Source: Kudoa neothunni (Eukaryota > Cnidaria). Taken from it: 64,000 bases of DNA. The translations under genes and the position numbers were made by a program. Below, one piece after another: positions 1 through 12,044 of this stretch. Location: the NCBI GenBank assembly GCA_964304625.1, contig OZ199838.1:3162001-3226000 (forward strand). Reading direction: 5' to 3'. The notes under the pieces were generated by a model, which saw nothing but the letters and a program-made list of their open reading frames with translations, had not been told where the DNA came from and made no database searches. Each line of letters begins with the position of its first letter. Positions within the stretch are counted from its first letter, which is position 1.

Positions 1-22
1 TAGAGAGACGAGGCGATAATGA

Positions 23-2158
23 CTACGACAAAACTTTGGTTTCATTCACGAAGTATTCTTGGGATTTTCCAAATTGAAGATAGTCAGGCTTAGTGGCGGC
101 AACATATTCATCGATCAAATTTTGAACTGTTTCTCTACACATAAGGCGAATGAGTTTTATTTAAACTTAAGCTAGACAGATCGTATAAGTTTAAATAAAC
201 CTTGAATCATCCATTTCAGAGAGGTCATTTTTGAAAATATCTTGTTGTTTGTAGGTTTCCAGAAAAGCTCCTCTTTTTTTGAGACAGTCATAAAGTTGGC
301 ATGTACGCTCAAACACCTAAATTAATAAGTAGATAGCAACATAATTGACCACCATTATCGTGATTACAGAAACAATGCTGGTGTGATTGGCAAGCATGAG
401 ACCGCTCACACGATTAGAATATTGAAGATAGGGTGATCTTCTAGAGAGCGCCACCTGCATCAAATCAATCCAGATGATTCATCCAACGTTCACACATTCA
501 AATTACTTGAATCGATGCCGGCCCCCATGGTATAAACTCGGCAAGTTTACGTTCTCGAATTCGCTGTAAACTTTTATGCACCTATTCGATTATAATTGTT
601 AATTTGGTGAATCGCACGATACTTGTGTTGGATCAACTTCGCCTTGAATTATATTCAAAATAGAAATATAACAATGATTATATTTTTTATTGCGTTGAGC
701 AGCAACCATCATATTTTTAGGCTAGATTCAAATTAAATTATGTGGTGTGAGTGAAGTTGGTGTTATCACCTGTAAAAGTCTCCTCATTACATCTAGAACC
801 GAAGTTTTTCTAATACTTGAAGTCTTAAAAAATAATTGAACTAAATTGAAAAATAAGGTCCAAAACGCACCTGATTTTCCGCAGTCAGAGGAGTGTATCC
901 AGTCATAAGGAAATGCAGCTGAGGAGTTGGAATCAATGAGGCAATCAATCCAATCAAATCATTATTCATATAACCTATTTTGACGGAAAAGATTAATGTG
1001 AGGCTTACCACAAACATCCAGTTTAATTACCAGGGTATCTAAGTGTGGTTGTGGTGGCAGCCATAATAGTTGAGACAAGCGAATTCACCTGAGCGAAGGT
1101 GGGAGTTTGAATGTGTAGTCTTTCGGCGGCAATTCGTTCCAGAGCAATATTGTCAAGCACATTCTGGGGGAAAATTGCGATCAATACAACAAAATCTGTA
1201 CACATAAACTACCACACTATCAGCATAGTTGACCAATCTTTTCAGCGAGAGAACCGAATTGTAGGGTTGAACAACCACATCACTTATGATATCCTAATAG
1301 AATATGATATTATTCTGTGGAATTATCGATCCAAAAGAAGCATTCTCATACTTGTTGGGGAAACACCGAATAGGTTTGTATGAGTTTTTTTGGATATCTA
1401 TCGTGGATATTTTCTAGCAGGTACGATCCCAATCCGGAACCAGTTCCGCCAGCAATTGAGTGAGTAAGCACAAATCCCTTTTTTATTCCCAAATTATTTC
1501 TCATTAAGATAAATCGTAAAAATCCCACCTCTAAACTATCGCTGTTATCCGCCTCTCGATCAATTATATCAAAAATTTCCTCGTTCAGCCGTTCCCCCTA
1601 TGACAACAAATCCGATACTATCTTAAAACTAAAATAATGCAACAATCACGTCATGATAACCTTTGGCCCAATTATTCCCAGCACCTGAACCATCTTTTGC
1701 CACAAACACATTTTCGTTGTTGTACAATTTGGAGTAGTCCGAATTCATGATGTGATTGATAACCTACAATAAAAATCAACGAATCGATAGTAGAAAAAGA
1801 TAATAACTCTTGGTTCTAAATCGATCAGAATCGCCCTTGGTATGTAATGCTCGTCATCAGCCTAATAGCAGTAGAAAACCTTGATCTAAACCAACTGTAG
1901 ATACCTGATAAAAAAATACGTCCTTTCTATCGTAGCCATCTGTTGCGAACTCCTCCAGAATTCCATCTATACGTTTAAAAGTGGTTAATTTGATGTGATA
2001 ATGGATCCACAAAAAACCTGGACGAATTCCATGCTCGGCACACAGTTGTTTCCAAAATTCCATACCAACTAAACAAATAATATTTAATTTCTCCACAACA
2101 ATCAAATACTTTGGTTTCCACATTGGCCAGTTTGTATAGTAATAATTTCTCTAGGCAT
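23..2158 (-). CDS. tubg1: gamma-tubulin, complete, about 16 exons
   Basis: Gamma-tubulin is the GTP-binding core of the ring complex that nucleates microtubules at spindle poles. The gene starts at the ATG at 2158 ([16 protein letters not shown]) and stops at a TAG at 23-25 after DYLQFGKSQ. About sixteen exons joined by GT-AG introns of roughly 35-75 nt give a protein collinear with animal gamma-tubulin. In order I read [47 protein letters not shown], the phosphate-binding loop [10 protein letters not shown] (about 1425-1460), [49 protein letters not shown] and [11 protein letters not shown]. The DDEHYIPRA and ALSRRSPYL segments separate it from alpha- and beta-tubulin. No internal stop remains after splicing, so it looks functional. 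Nothing upstream of the ATG identifies a promoter. Confidence 0.97.
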
Positions 2159-2636
2159 CAGTGACGATATTTAATCAATTTTTGAGCTGGGCATGCGCGG
2201 AACAAAAATATTTGACGAATAAACCTTGGAAATTAGAAGCGCCATCGGAGGAACGCATTCAAATATATTGTTGATTAGTTCATGTGTAAATCATTTTTAA
2301 TTATAGTAATTTTTTAATTCGAAATCTACTTATGTTAACCCATTTTTCGAAAAAATCAATTATCAAACTTAATCCTATACATAAAAAATTATAAACTATG
2401 CAATTTAGATTTGATATAATTTTTATGAAATTATATTATTTTAAGTAGTGATATCATAAAATAAAATTATAGAGATGTTTGGTAAAAACGTTATTAAAAA
2501 TTTATTCTAATTTAACAACTATGTTGATTACTCTAGTTTTACAGATTTTTATTATTTTTTATTAAAATTGTTGGTGTTGGCATATTTAACCTCGAAAAGC
2601 ATAATCATTGGATATTTGCGCGCCTATTTTATATTA
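2159..2636. other. spacer upstream of gamma-tubulin
   Basis: AT-rich sequence that probably holds the gamma-tubulin promoter. I see no reading frame or repeat that I can support. Confidence 0.5.
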
Positions 2637-3281
2637 TAGTCGAACCTCGATTATCCGGAGGAAATTTTAAATTTTATTTGGATTTTATCGACATTACTTA
2701 ACAATAAATATTCGATTATCCGTAAACTGGGAGAACTATTTAATCATATTTCCGGATAAATGTAGCACCTATCACCACCGTACGGCATATACAATTTAGC
2801 ATATATACTAATGCAACATTTAAAACAAAAATATTTCTAGGTTATTTATTAATAAATTCTCCTTTTAAAACTCAAGTTAAGCATTCAGTTCTTATATAAA
2901 TTTGTATTATATCCGAATGAACACATGCCTGTACGTATATTAAACAAAAATTAATTATCAATTATTTACAAAAATAGGTTACTCCTCTGTGGATTGTGGA
3001 TTGTGGATTGTAGACGTGTAAAAACTGCAATAATTATGTACTGTTTTTCCTTTAAGTCTCCATATTCTTAATTAATAGATATGTTAACATTTTTAATTTT
3101 ACTTAGTAAATGGTAAAATTTGCTGATTGATCGAGTAAAGAATCTTTTAAGTATAAATTAAAAAATACGCGAACAAGACAAAGTTTATGTTCGATTAACC
3201 GTAATCTATCTATCTATTGCTATCGCTATCCAGATAGAAAATCGCCGGTCTCAAATTTTCCGGATAATCGAGGCTTGACTG
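2637..3281. mobile_element. pogo/Tigger-like MITE, copy 1
   Basis: The ends are inverted repeats. The left end reads TAGTCGAACCTCGATTATCC and the right end, reversed, reads CAGTCAAGCCTCGATTATCC. Both are flanked by TA (2635-2636 and 3282-3283), the target duplication of the IS630-Tc1-mariner group, and the terminal sequence resembles pogo/Tigger elements. There is no transposase frame inside, so it is non-autonomous. The stretch 2800-3180 is clearly homologous to 60860-61173, which proves it is a repeat. A short run of three GTGGATT units lies at about 2990-3012. Confidence 0.82.
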
Positions 3282-3567
3282 TATTTCGATGTAAGTATGA
3301 CACATTATAATTTTTAAGGGAATTAAGTGAAATTCTGACGAAAATAAACTAGATATAACATGTTTAACATCAAAATGTGTTAAGGAAATAATAAAAAGAT
3401 AGTCTCATGGAGCCAAAGGTTTTTTATCTGCAGAAACTCTCTTTTATAATTTAAGTATAAGGTTTTCAGAATCTGCCGGATTCAATTATTTTGGCCATTA
3501 GGAGCGAAACAAGAGCCTGAATATAATTAAATACCATTTAAAATACATTCACCTGGATATTATTTAA

Positions 3568-4556
3568 CCCTAGAAAGCTCAGTGCACCTCTTAGGTCCGA
3601 GTATAAATTGATCAAGTAAAGCCACCCAATTATAGTAAAGTATTTTTCTATTAATTATTTAACTAAAAATGAGAAATAATATTTTTTTGTAGTATTTAGC
3701 TATTTATTGAATCTTTTAATTCTTTATCAGAAATTAATATTAATCGGAAAGAAATAAAGCTCTAATATAGTTAAACTTTTTATTCAAATCATAGTATACG
3801 ATATTGATAAGGGGACCCAAATAAACACGACGTAAACTTTGTAGTCGAGTGTTTAAAAAGGAGATTACGTTTTATGCATACAAGATTAGTTATTATCAAA
3901 ATTTTTCGAGTAATAACGTAGACTACAAAAAATAATTTTTTAAAACAATTAAAAATAATTTAATAAAAACCGCAGCTACGTATTATTTACGCAGTAAGGC
4001 CATAAAGCTGTTTCCATGGAATCATGGTCGTCATCCAACAACAGGCCATCATCTTTATCGCTCTACAACTTCTGTATATTATGATCATATTTATTTTTTG
4101 AAATATGTTTTAGAATGGAAGGTATCAAAGTCAAACGTGTTATTCCCAATCATTGCAAATTTCTTGGCGTATACAACTTAATCTACTTTTTAAACACTCG
4201 ACAACCAACTTTACGTCGTGCTTATTTAGATCCCCTTATCAATATCGTATATTATAATTTGAAAAAATACTTTAAATATATTAAAGCTTTGTTTCTTTCA
4301 AATTATTACTAATTTATGATAAAGAATTAAAAGATCCGATGAATAGCTAAATATTACAAAAATCACTCTCCACGAATATTTATAGTTTATAGATTCCTGA
4401 AATTATTACAAAAAATATCATTTCTCATTTTTAGTTAAATAATTAATAGAAAAATACTTCACTATAATTAGGTGACTTTATTTGATCAATTTATACTCGG
4501 GCCTAAAAGAGGTGTACTGAACCTTTGTGTAACTATTTTTGGTGAGCTTTCTAAGG
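3568..4556. mobile_element. piggyBac-like non-autonomous element with long inverted arms
   Basis: TTAA lies on both sides (3564-3567 and 4557-4560). The element begins CCCTAGAAAGCTCAGTGC and ends in the near complement (GAGCTTTCTAAGG). The inversion is unusually deep: 3568-3860 is the imperfect reverse complement of about 4180-4556, including a block around GGGGACCCAAATAAACACG. The right arm has a short extra insertion near 4521-4545. TTAA targets with CCC ends are the hallmark of piggyBac transposition. The 320-bp centre has no recognisable transposase. The short open frame at 4115-4312 lies mostly in the arm and is probably not a gene. Confidence 0.82.
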
Positions 4557-4560
4557 TTAA

Positions 4561-5240
4561 CAAACTAATAGATACTCCTTGTTTTAAATTGGATTTCAAG
4601 TATTTAAGTTACGCTTTATCGGTGAATAAAAATTGAAACACTTCACTTCTCTAAATGTTAAATAATACTGCGAGATAATCAAAAGGCGGGAAAATCATAT
4701 CAAATCCTATAAATTTTATTTTATGGACACCTTTCCATTTATTTTTTATCGATCCTTAAATTATTTTGTATGAGATCTGTTAAGGTAAAATTAAATTCGT
4801 GCTATTATAAACTTAAACTGAAAGTGACGATTAAATGAAAAATTCAGATATGGATGTTTGATTAAACACAAATAAAATTAGGGAAACCCCAAGTCTGTTC
4901 TAGTAGAGATTTGATGAAATTTCTATGGATAATATTGTCAGCCTAATCTAAATTATAGCTATTATTTAGTTTAAAGAAAAATAATTTGTAGAAAAAGAAA
5001 AATAAGAATGATAATGCTCAGGCGTTATACATTACCCCGTTACCAGATAACACGTCTGCAGTATATAAAATCATAAATATTACATATTGACTCAATCACA
5101 CACAAAATTATTGAATAAAATGATAATTTAATATACGATTAATAACTGTATTCGAACTTGCAACAGAAATCTATGTTATCCCCCTTAAAAAATAACGAAT
5201 GTAAACTCATATAAAAAAAGAATTTTTAATGATTAAAAGA
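4561..5240. other. spacer, nothing recognised
   Basis: AT-rich sequence downstream of the CAP gene. No repeat end, RNA gene or convincing exon was seen. Confidence 0.5.
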
Positions 5241-6450
5241 TTATGTATGTTTATGGCATGGTGAATCACAGCCTGTTGTGTATTTGGAATGTTTGTAGTA
5301 GGTGATGGTAAATTCATTCGAATGTTTTTTGATTGGCGCGAAAAGACACACAATACAGGCCACCGAGTTAATTGCTAGACCAATACCAATGGATTTGACT
5401 GCTGGTGACAAAAAAGTGGTTCGATTATCTATAAAATAGTTGAAATCCATCCTAAATTCACCGAACAACAAAAAAACAGTCACTTGTATAGATTCCTTCA
5501 GTTTGGTGAGAATTTTGCTTTGGCATTTTGATATTATTCCAATGGTCAATAACCCAATCCGCATTTAGAGCTTTTTTGGGGACAAACGCAATGACCAAAC
5601 CACATTTGTTATTGGTTTTTAAAGTTATATCTGGAGAGTGGTCGAGTTTGACCCATAAATTGACCAAAAGTTTTGCCGTTTTTTTGTGATTTTTCCTCAA
5701 GGTCGGTTGCGATAGTCAATTCTTGGTATCCAAGTTTTAATCTACGTTGATTGATAGCTCTTATAAAGCTATTTCTAATATCATATTGGTAGTATTCTTC
5801 AATTTTAAAATGTAAAAACAACAAAGCGATACATACACCCAACTAGATTACCGTTAGTATCGGAGATGATGGGTGCTCTAGTGAAAGTGGAAATGGTGGT
5901 TTTACGGTTGGACTCAGGGTCGAACACGTTGTTCGCGTACTCGCCGACAATATTGCCCTTAGGTGAGTAGAGAGCGATGGTAATTTGTTTATTGTTGAAG
6001 ATCGAACATTGTACACCAATATGTACAGTATTTCTCCATACCAACTGTGTGAAAGTGTCAGTAACAGCGTTTCCAACGGCTGTATTGTAGTTGTATTGAC
6101 TGTGACTACTGTACCAGTCGTCAACAATTTCATACGCTTGGATTCGATTAAATTCTAAAACCACATTAAAAGCAACAAAACAAATCTCTCCACCAACTTG
6201 TGGTTAGATGAATATTTTGTCCGACGTCTGGAATAGAATGTATACTGTGGAACATAAAGGTTGAATCTCGTTCACTGTTCATTTCCTCAGCGGAGTCTTT
6301 GTATTGATCACAAATTTCTTGTGCTTTTTTTGCTAGATAACTATTCCAAAACAATGGTGCGACATGATGCCGCTGGCGATGATAATTGTGTCTTTTAAGT
6401 ATTCCAACTTGGAAATTGTTTAGTGAGTCGTGATGTTGGTCTGTCATCAC
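5241..6450 (-). CDS. tandem CAP-domain (GLIPR2/GAPR-1-like) protein
   Basis: Member of the CAP superfamily (cysteine-rich secretory proteins, antigen 5, PR-1). It starts near 6450 and has no obvious signal peptide, as in the Golgi-associated GAPR-1/GLIPR2 branch. Exon 1 (6198-6450) carries LKRHNYHRQRHHVAPL and VGQNIHLTT. Exon 2 (5839-6154) carries AYEIVDDWYSSH, FTQLVWRNTVHIGVQC and YSPKGNIVGEYANNV, the CAP signature blocks. The joining intron is 43 nt. Further exons restart the fold: NSFIRAINQRRLKLGYQELT, then NADWVIDHW, then FNYFIDNRTTF followed by a diverged YxPxGN region. So the product has a canonical first CAP domain and a degenerate second one. Intron edges inside the second domain (5450-5640) are uncertain. 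The substrate and the cellular role are unknown. Confidence 0.85.
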
Positions 6451-7565
6451 CTGCTGTACGTGAGAAAATTGCGTTGATGTGTGAGTTAAAGGATGGATCG
6501 ATCAGTTAGAATATCCAACAAATAATTAATCTATATTTTGTTGGGTTATGTGTTTCAATATGCTTGCTGAGGGTACAGTATGAATTGATTCCAGTTGTTA
6601 TGAATAGAAGTTGATTTACCATATGAAAAAAATTCACAGGTTGGTTGTTGACATATTTTACACGGAAATATGCTCCTAAAGCCTTGCTTATGTAAAACTA
6701 CCACTCGATAATGGTAGTTCGCAAATTTTTTCGTCCAATTAAAACTTTTTGCCAATTAATCCTAGATTTTGGTCCCGTACCCTCGCTGCGTTTTAAAAAC
6801 AATCCATTCATTAGTATAGTGATAGTTGTATTTGATTCATAGTCATTGTAAATAGGCTCACCAAGCAACAGGTTGTATTCATTAATTTAATTCACAATAA
6901 TTTGATTAAAACCAAGTATATACTGAATAACTATTCTTAAATTCTATCTAAATCTATAAATATCCAAAAAATATCATAGAAATAGCATTACTTTTGAAAG
7001 ATCATTACATTGCGTCTATTTGATGCGCAATGATTAAGTAGTAGTTTTTGAATTCAAAATTTATTCAGATAAACAATTATATTCAGAACAACAATTAATA
7101 TAGCAGTTGATGTGCAGTCGAACTAGTAGAAATAGGCATGGTAGACCTTTGTGCAGATATGAGAGCTGTATTATTTGTCATGGGAAACAATATGTTTGCG
7201 CGGCTCCGACAAATATCCAATTCAAGTTTAAAATACGATTAATAAATAAACAGTAACAATAGTGTAACTGAGTAAACAGTTTTCACAACTCATTAATCAA
7301 CTCATAGTGTCGTGTCAACCAATGATTAGGTCGGCATGATTCAAAGATTTAACATTAAAATATAAGATGCAATCACCTGGATAGATTAGAACTTTACTGA
7401 CAGAAATCGAGTCTGTTAGATAAGAACCTTCCTGGGAATAGACCAAATTCACTGGAATAAGATTACCCATCGTAATTTCGATATCAGTCGTTGGTGGAGG
7501 GATTACAAAACAGTTTAGAAGGTGATAGTGTAAATATCATTCAGTTAAGTGGATTATATTGGTAG
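6451..7565. other. spacer between divergent CAP and AMPK gamma genes
   Basis: This interval must hold the promoters of both divergent genes. Short open frames exist, for example 7139-7243(+) and 6555-6755(-), but none resembles a known protein and I do not call them genes. Confidence 0.45.
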
Positions 7566-9255
7566 ATGGAAGAAACAAACGACCAAAATTCCACCGGGGA
7601 ACACCTAACCTCCAACTACATAAATGATCAACACCTCGATAATTCTCCTGCTTTCGAAATGCACGATAATGTGGTACCAATAACCATGGATGAGTATATT
7701 GAGGATGGATTGATTGAGAGTACCGATAATTTATCCAAACAGGATACTGACAAGGTTCGATTATCGATTCTCACAACAGCTAATGACGTTTTTGTAGATT
7801 AGCGCCTTAAAAACTGGCGATAAACTTCTTCCAACGGATTCAAATGACTCAATGGAAAAATTATCGATTAGCGATAGTGGAGACTTTTGGAAAATTGTTA
7901 ACGAATCCACTATCTACGATCTCATCCCTAAAAGCAACAAAATTATCGTGCTTGATGTAGGATTGAAGGTTAAAAATGCGTTCTACGCACTTCATACATA
8001 TGGTAATCGGTTTTGATGTTTCGAGTTAAATATGGCAGCTTTAATAATAATTTCCATATATTAGAAAGTAGAGGAGCACTTTTGTGGAATTCCACCACAT
8101 CTCAATTTGATGGAATGTTCACTGTGACTGATTTCATATCTACCATACTTTCAAAAAATCCTCACTTTGTATTTGATTCGATCGTGGCTTTTTCTAACGA
8201 AATTTCTTTTTTTCCAAGGAATCCATTAATGAGATAGAGAATTCAAAGATAACTATTTGGAGAGGTACGCTAGATCGGCAGCCATATTAAAAATTATTCT
8301 CTCCATTGTAGATATCGGCTGTAATAACAACAAATACAACAATGGGCTTGTGTATGTGACACCTGACGTTAAGTAATGAATTCTTCTGATTTTATTAACA
8401 ATATTTATTCAATAGTTTGAAAGAAGCTTTTAATGTGCTTTCACAATATCGAATTCACCGTCTCGCTACATTGGATGAAAAAACATTAAATCCAATCTAT
8501 ATAGTCACTCATAAACGAATTCTACATTATATTTATTTGAAGGTATTGTTTATGATTTGATTGATTTTTAGAAAATACATTCTAATGTATTTTGTTAGGC
8601 CAAAGACATAAAATTACCCAGTTTTTTCGATCATACTTTGAAAGAGTTAAATATCGGCACCTATAATAATATTCATACGGTTACTTATGAATTTGTGAGA
8701 ATTGAAAAATTTTATAAATTAATTCTAGATTTCCTACAAAACAACCATTCGAGATGCACTCACTTTGCTCATCAAATATTCTATATCCGCCCTTCCGGTT
8801 GTGGATGATAACAATAAGTTGGTGGATATTTATTCAAAAAGTGATGCTTCTGTATGAGTTTTATTTAAATTATTGCAACTAAAATACTGTTATATGTTGA
8901 TTTTTTTAGATTTTAGCTCACGATCGAAATTACACCATGCTGGATAATGCAATCACTAGTGCCCTGCTCCATCGTCAACTTGGCTGCGAAGGGGTCATTC
9001 GTTGTCAACTCACCGACACCTTTCATTATGTGATAAAAAGAATTGTCAAAGGACGGGTATTTAAACTATTTGTTTATTTTATTGACTTTTCATAGGTTCA
9101 TCGGCTGATTGTTGTCAATGAACACAACAATGTTATTGGTGTAGTTTCACTCTCTGATATCTTAGGTTTTCTATATAGATCATGTAAATTGGTTGTGCAG
9201 ATGGATTTAACTTTTATTTTTTCTAGCACACCATCCTTGTGAAACCAACTTGTAG
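7566..9255 (+). CDS. prkag: AMP-activated protein kinase gamma subunit (four CBS motifs)
   Basis: Regulatory gamma subunit of AMPK (Snf4 family), which binds AMP, ADP and ATP through paired CBS motifs and controls the kinase. The start is the ATG at 7566, followed by an acidic tail. The first intron is 43 nt. In order I read YDLIPKSNKIIVLDVGLKVK, FDGMFTVTDFISTIL, ITIWRD, YRIHRLATLD, IYIVTHKRILHYI, LKELNIGTYNNI, ISALPVVDDNNKLVDIYSK and VHRLIVVNEHNNVIGVVSLS, all collinear with animal gamma subunits. Nine or ten introns of about 34-60 nt interrupt it. I place the stop at 9253-9255 by using a final 45-nt GT-AG intron at about 9184-9226. Reading through that intron would stop at 9240-9242 instead. 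The protein is about the length of mammalian gamma1 plus a short N-terminal extension. It looks intact. Confidence 0.95.
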
Positions 9256-9464
9256 ATGTTTTTTGAAAATTTTATCCTTTTCATTAGTCCGTTTTTTTCC
9301 ACTAATTTTTCCTCTAATTGATAAATTGCCGCTAAATTTGTGAATACGACGGAATTTTTATTTCTTAAGCTATTTTGATCTATTTTTCGCTCCCAAACGA
9401 AATGCTTAATATCATTTAACTTCCCGACGATAGGATTAGTGATAACTTTAATACATTTGTAGTT
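9207..9464 (-). CDS. possible antisense exon, hypothetical
   Basis: An 86-codon open frame on the minus strand that ends with TAA at 9207-9209 and overlaps the last AMPK gamma exon tail to tail. It reads HFVWERKIDQNSLRNKN and then an amphipathic EEKLVEKNGLMKRIKF stretch. A second open stretch (9468-9578, with IPSYFTEEKTNF) lies upstream in the same frame after a stop, but no clean GT-AG intron joins them. There is no ATG. If real, its 5' part would have been split by the piggyBac insertion at 9652. I do not recognise it, and chance is a fair explanation. Confidence 0.2.
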   Translation of the reverse strand, partial: NYKCIKVITNPIVGKLNDIKHFVWERKIDQNSLRNKNSVVFTNLAAIYQLEEKLVEKNGLMKRIKFSKNIYKLVSQGWCARKNKS

Positions 9465-9651
9465 TCAATGAACAAAATTTGTTTTTTCCTCCGTAAAGTA
9501 ACTAGGAATGTCTTCTCTATCTTTGTGTATACCCAAGTAGGGATGGCGGTATTGGAGGCTAACTAATTCCGCGTGTCGCTAGATGGCGAGAATAAATTCA
9601 GAATCTTTTTTTAGTTTATTCGAATCTCTTTTAGGGTTAGGTGCCCTTTAA

Positions 9652-11989
9652 CCCTTTCGTGACAAATGTCCACCCTAGCACCCAACAAATTAATACGTCT
9701 ATAAATATGTAACTATAGTTTCTCTAGAATATTTCCACAAATATTTTTATTGTTTTGAAGTCGTATTTACTTTCCTCTTAATATTTAAGAGTGAACGTGA
9801 TTTAATAAATTTTTATGCTCGATTTTTCATCATTTTTTTAACCCCTCGTGTTGCAAAAATAACCATATATGAAATAGATTTTTATTTCAAAAATATTTAT
9901 TATCAATCATACCATTAAGTTTGTATATAAAAATGTATAGAGGATACGTAATAATAAATACGATGATAGCGGTTAGTCTTCATGTGGGTACTAGGATAGA
10001 CATTTGGCATTTGCAGATCTCCGGTGTTTGAACTCATGGATCGAAATTTGGTTTTTAAACGTTCTAAAGAGGATAAATTGTTATAGAAGTTGTTATATTT
10101 CCGGATACTGATATTTGTGACCCAGAAGAATATGTGGACAACTTCGAAATTTGTAACTCTGACAACAATTGTGTTGAACTATCTCGGAAACAGTGTACGA
10201 TTCAGAGAGTTCTGACGATGAAATTGTTGATACATTTAAATGGAATACAGACAACAATACTGAAAATATACCAAGAAAATCAAAAAACAAACATATCGAT
10301 TTTGATAAAGTTACCGACCTCGTTTTGCCGATGGATTATTTCATTTTTTTAGCGAGTATATGTATATGTTCGAGGAAATCACTGAACAGACAAATGTATA
10401 CATCATACGGGAACATTCTAGGTTTAGAGTTGATAAAAAAGATATGCAAAAGTATATATGAGTCTTGATTATGATGGGAATTGTCAAAATGCCATGATAT
10501 CGTTGCTATTGGGCAAAACCCCTCAATTATCCTCCTATTACTGAGTGTTTGTCAAGAGTGAAATTTGAAAATATATGCAAATATATACCTTTTACTGACA
10601 ATTCAAAAATTATGATAAATTTTCTAAAATTCGGCCAGTTTTTAATTCCGTCAGAAAGTCCTGTTTGTTAGTCCAACGTGATAAAAAAAATTCCATAGAC
10701 TAACAAATGATCCCATTTAAAGGTCGCTATAGAGCCAAACAATACCTCCCGAAGAAACCAATGAACTGAGGTTTCAAGGTGTTTGCTAGGTGCGGAGTAA
10801 ATGGAATGATGCACGATTTTCATATTTACGACGGAAATAGACCTAATGTTTCAAAAAGTTGTGGATTGATATCTGGTGAGTTTGTGATAAAATTATGCGA
10901 AAGTTTACCTTCATCCAAAATATACTTTGTGTATTTGGATAATTGGTTTACCTCGATTCCCCTTCAGATTTATCTGAAAAATCGAAATATTTATTCTGTG
11001 GGTACAATTCGTAAGAATAAAGTTAATGGAAGCCCATTTAAAAGTGAAATAGACTCGAAAAACAAGGGTGAAGAACTTATGAAATCATTCATGAATTTAA
11101 CAACTGAATTTCTATAACACGCTGGTTTGACGGATCCATTGTACCATTCTCCTCATCTCATTCATCAACGGAACCAATAGACTGCGAAGAGATTTGACAG
11201 ATCAAAAAAGAATTCTTAATATTCCATGCCCTGTAGTTGTCGCGGAATACAATAGCAATATGGGCGGAGTCGACTTGTCTGGCATGCTTATGTCGCTCTA
11301 TGATATAAACCATACAAGCAAGAAATATTATTTTTGGATTTTCTTTTTGACTCTGAATACATGCAATGTAAGTGCATGGCTATTCTACAAAAGAAATTGT
11401 ACCATTAGAAATGTAACGAAAAATGAAACATTAGATTTAACGCATTTTTCATTAAAAATAAGTGAAACCCCTCAATATCATCGTCAGGTACCTTGTGCCC
11501 TCAGAAAACGAGGTAGACCGTCTTCGAATAACTCCATGGTAAACAATGATTCTACCGAAATCGAAAATATTCCAGTAAAATTAAATCCACTTAGAGATCA
11601 CATAAGATTTGACCACATTGGACATTATCCTGAGATAATGTCCCCAAAGTCTAGATGTAGATTATGTCAATGAAAAACCCAACCAATGTGCATAAAATAT
11701 CATTGCTATTGTTGTCTAGAAAAAGCAGGAATTGTTTTAGAAATTATCATACCGAGAACCTATAAAATCTTTACAAATCAAAACGATTCTTTTTTATGCT
11801 CAAATGAGTGAGCAAAATGGTTATTTTACTACGAATGCCAACTGTCCACCATAGTACCCATTTTAAAAATATTCTACAAGATTTTATAAAATCTTTAATT
11901 CAATAAACAACAATAAAATTGGAATAATTAGAGTCTATAAATGTGTGTAAAAAATTTTTTTACAAAATAAAAAATTTGTCACGAAAGTG
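9652..11989 (+). mobile_element. piggyBac transposon, decayed, with TTAA target duplications
   Basis: TTAA flanks both sides (9648-9651 and 11990-11993). The left end reads CCCTTTCGTGACAAAT and the right end, reversed, reads CACTTTCGTGACAAAT, so the inverted repeats match at 15 of 16 positions. A second shared block, GTCCACC followed by a TAG-rich stretch, lies just inside both ends but in direct orientation (9666 and 11841). The 2.3-kb length and the piggyBac-type transposase remnant inside are normal for an autonomous copy. The well-kept ends beside a broken gene suggest moderate age. Confidence 0.93.
10340..11760 (+). pseudogene. piggyBac transposase, broken
   Basis: Fragments in several frames give piggyBac transposase in order. 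Near 10350-10560 I read EEITEQTNVYIIREHSRFRV and GIVKMP, the N-terminal region of the family. The frame at 10779-11117 contains GVNGMMHDFHIYDG and FVYLDNWFTS, the second DDE aspartate. The frame at 11194-11673 contains NSNMGGVDLSGML, the third aspartate block, and ends at CRLC. Past a stop at 11671-11673 the cysteine-rich C-terminal finger continues (MCIKYHCYCCLEK). At least three frame changes and that stop show that the gene is dead. Confidence 0.9.
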
Positions 11990-12044
11990 TTAAGGCAATG
12001 AATTCATGGAGTTGGGGGTATTGTTTTCTAAAAAATGTTTAGAG

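Noticed and set aside
1111-1383. A plus-strand gene within the gamma-tubulin locus
   Set aside because: It is the reverse complement of gamma-tubulin exons and introns, which have full family support.
4115-4312. A 65-codon gene in the long-TIR element
   Set aside because: Most of it lies in the inverted arm, whose mirror copy does not encode a comparable peptide, and it resembles no transposase.
5241-5440. C-terminal transmembrane anchor in the CAP protein
   Set aside because: The hydrophobic IGIGLAINSVACIVCLFAPI fits the strand following the FTQLVW block of a second CAP domain better than a membrane helix.
9184-9242. AMPK gamma ending at TGA 9240-9242 by read-through
   Set aside because: The segment begins GTAAAT and ends TTTTTTCTAG like the other introns of the gene, so the spliced end at 9253-9255 is preferred, although not proven.
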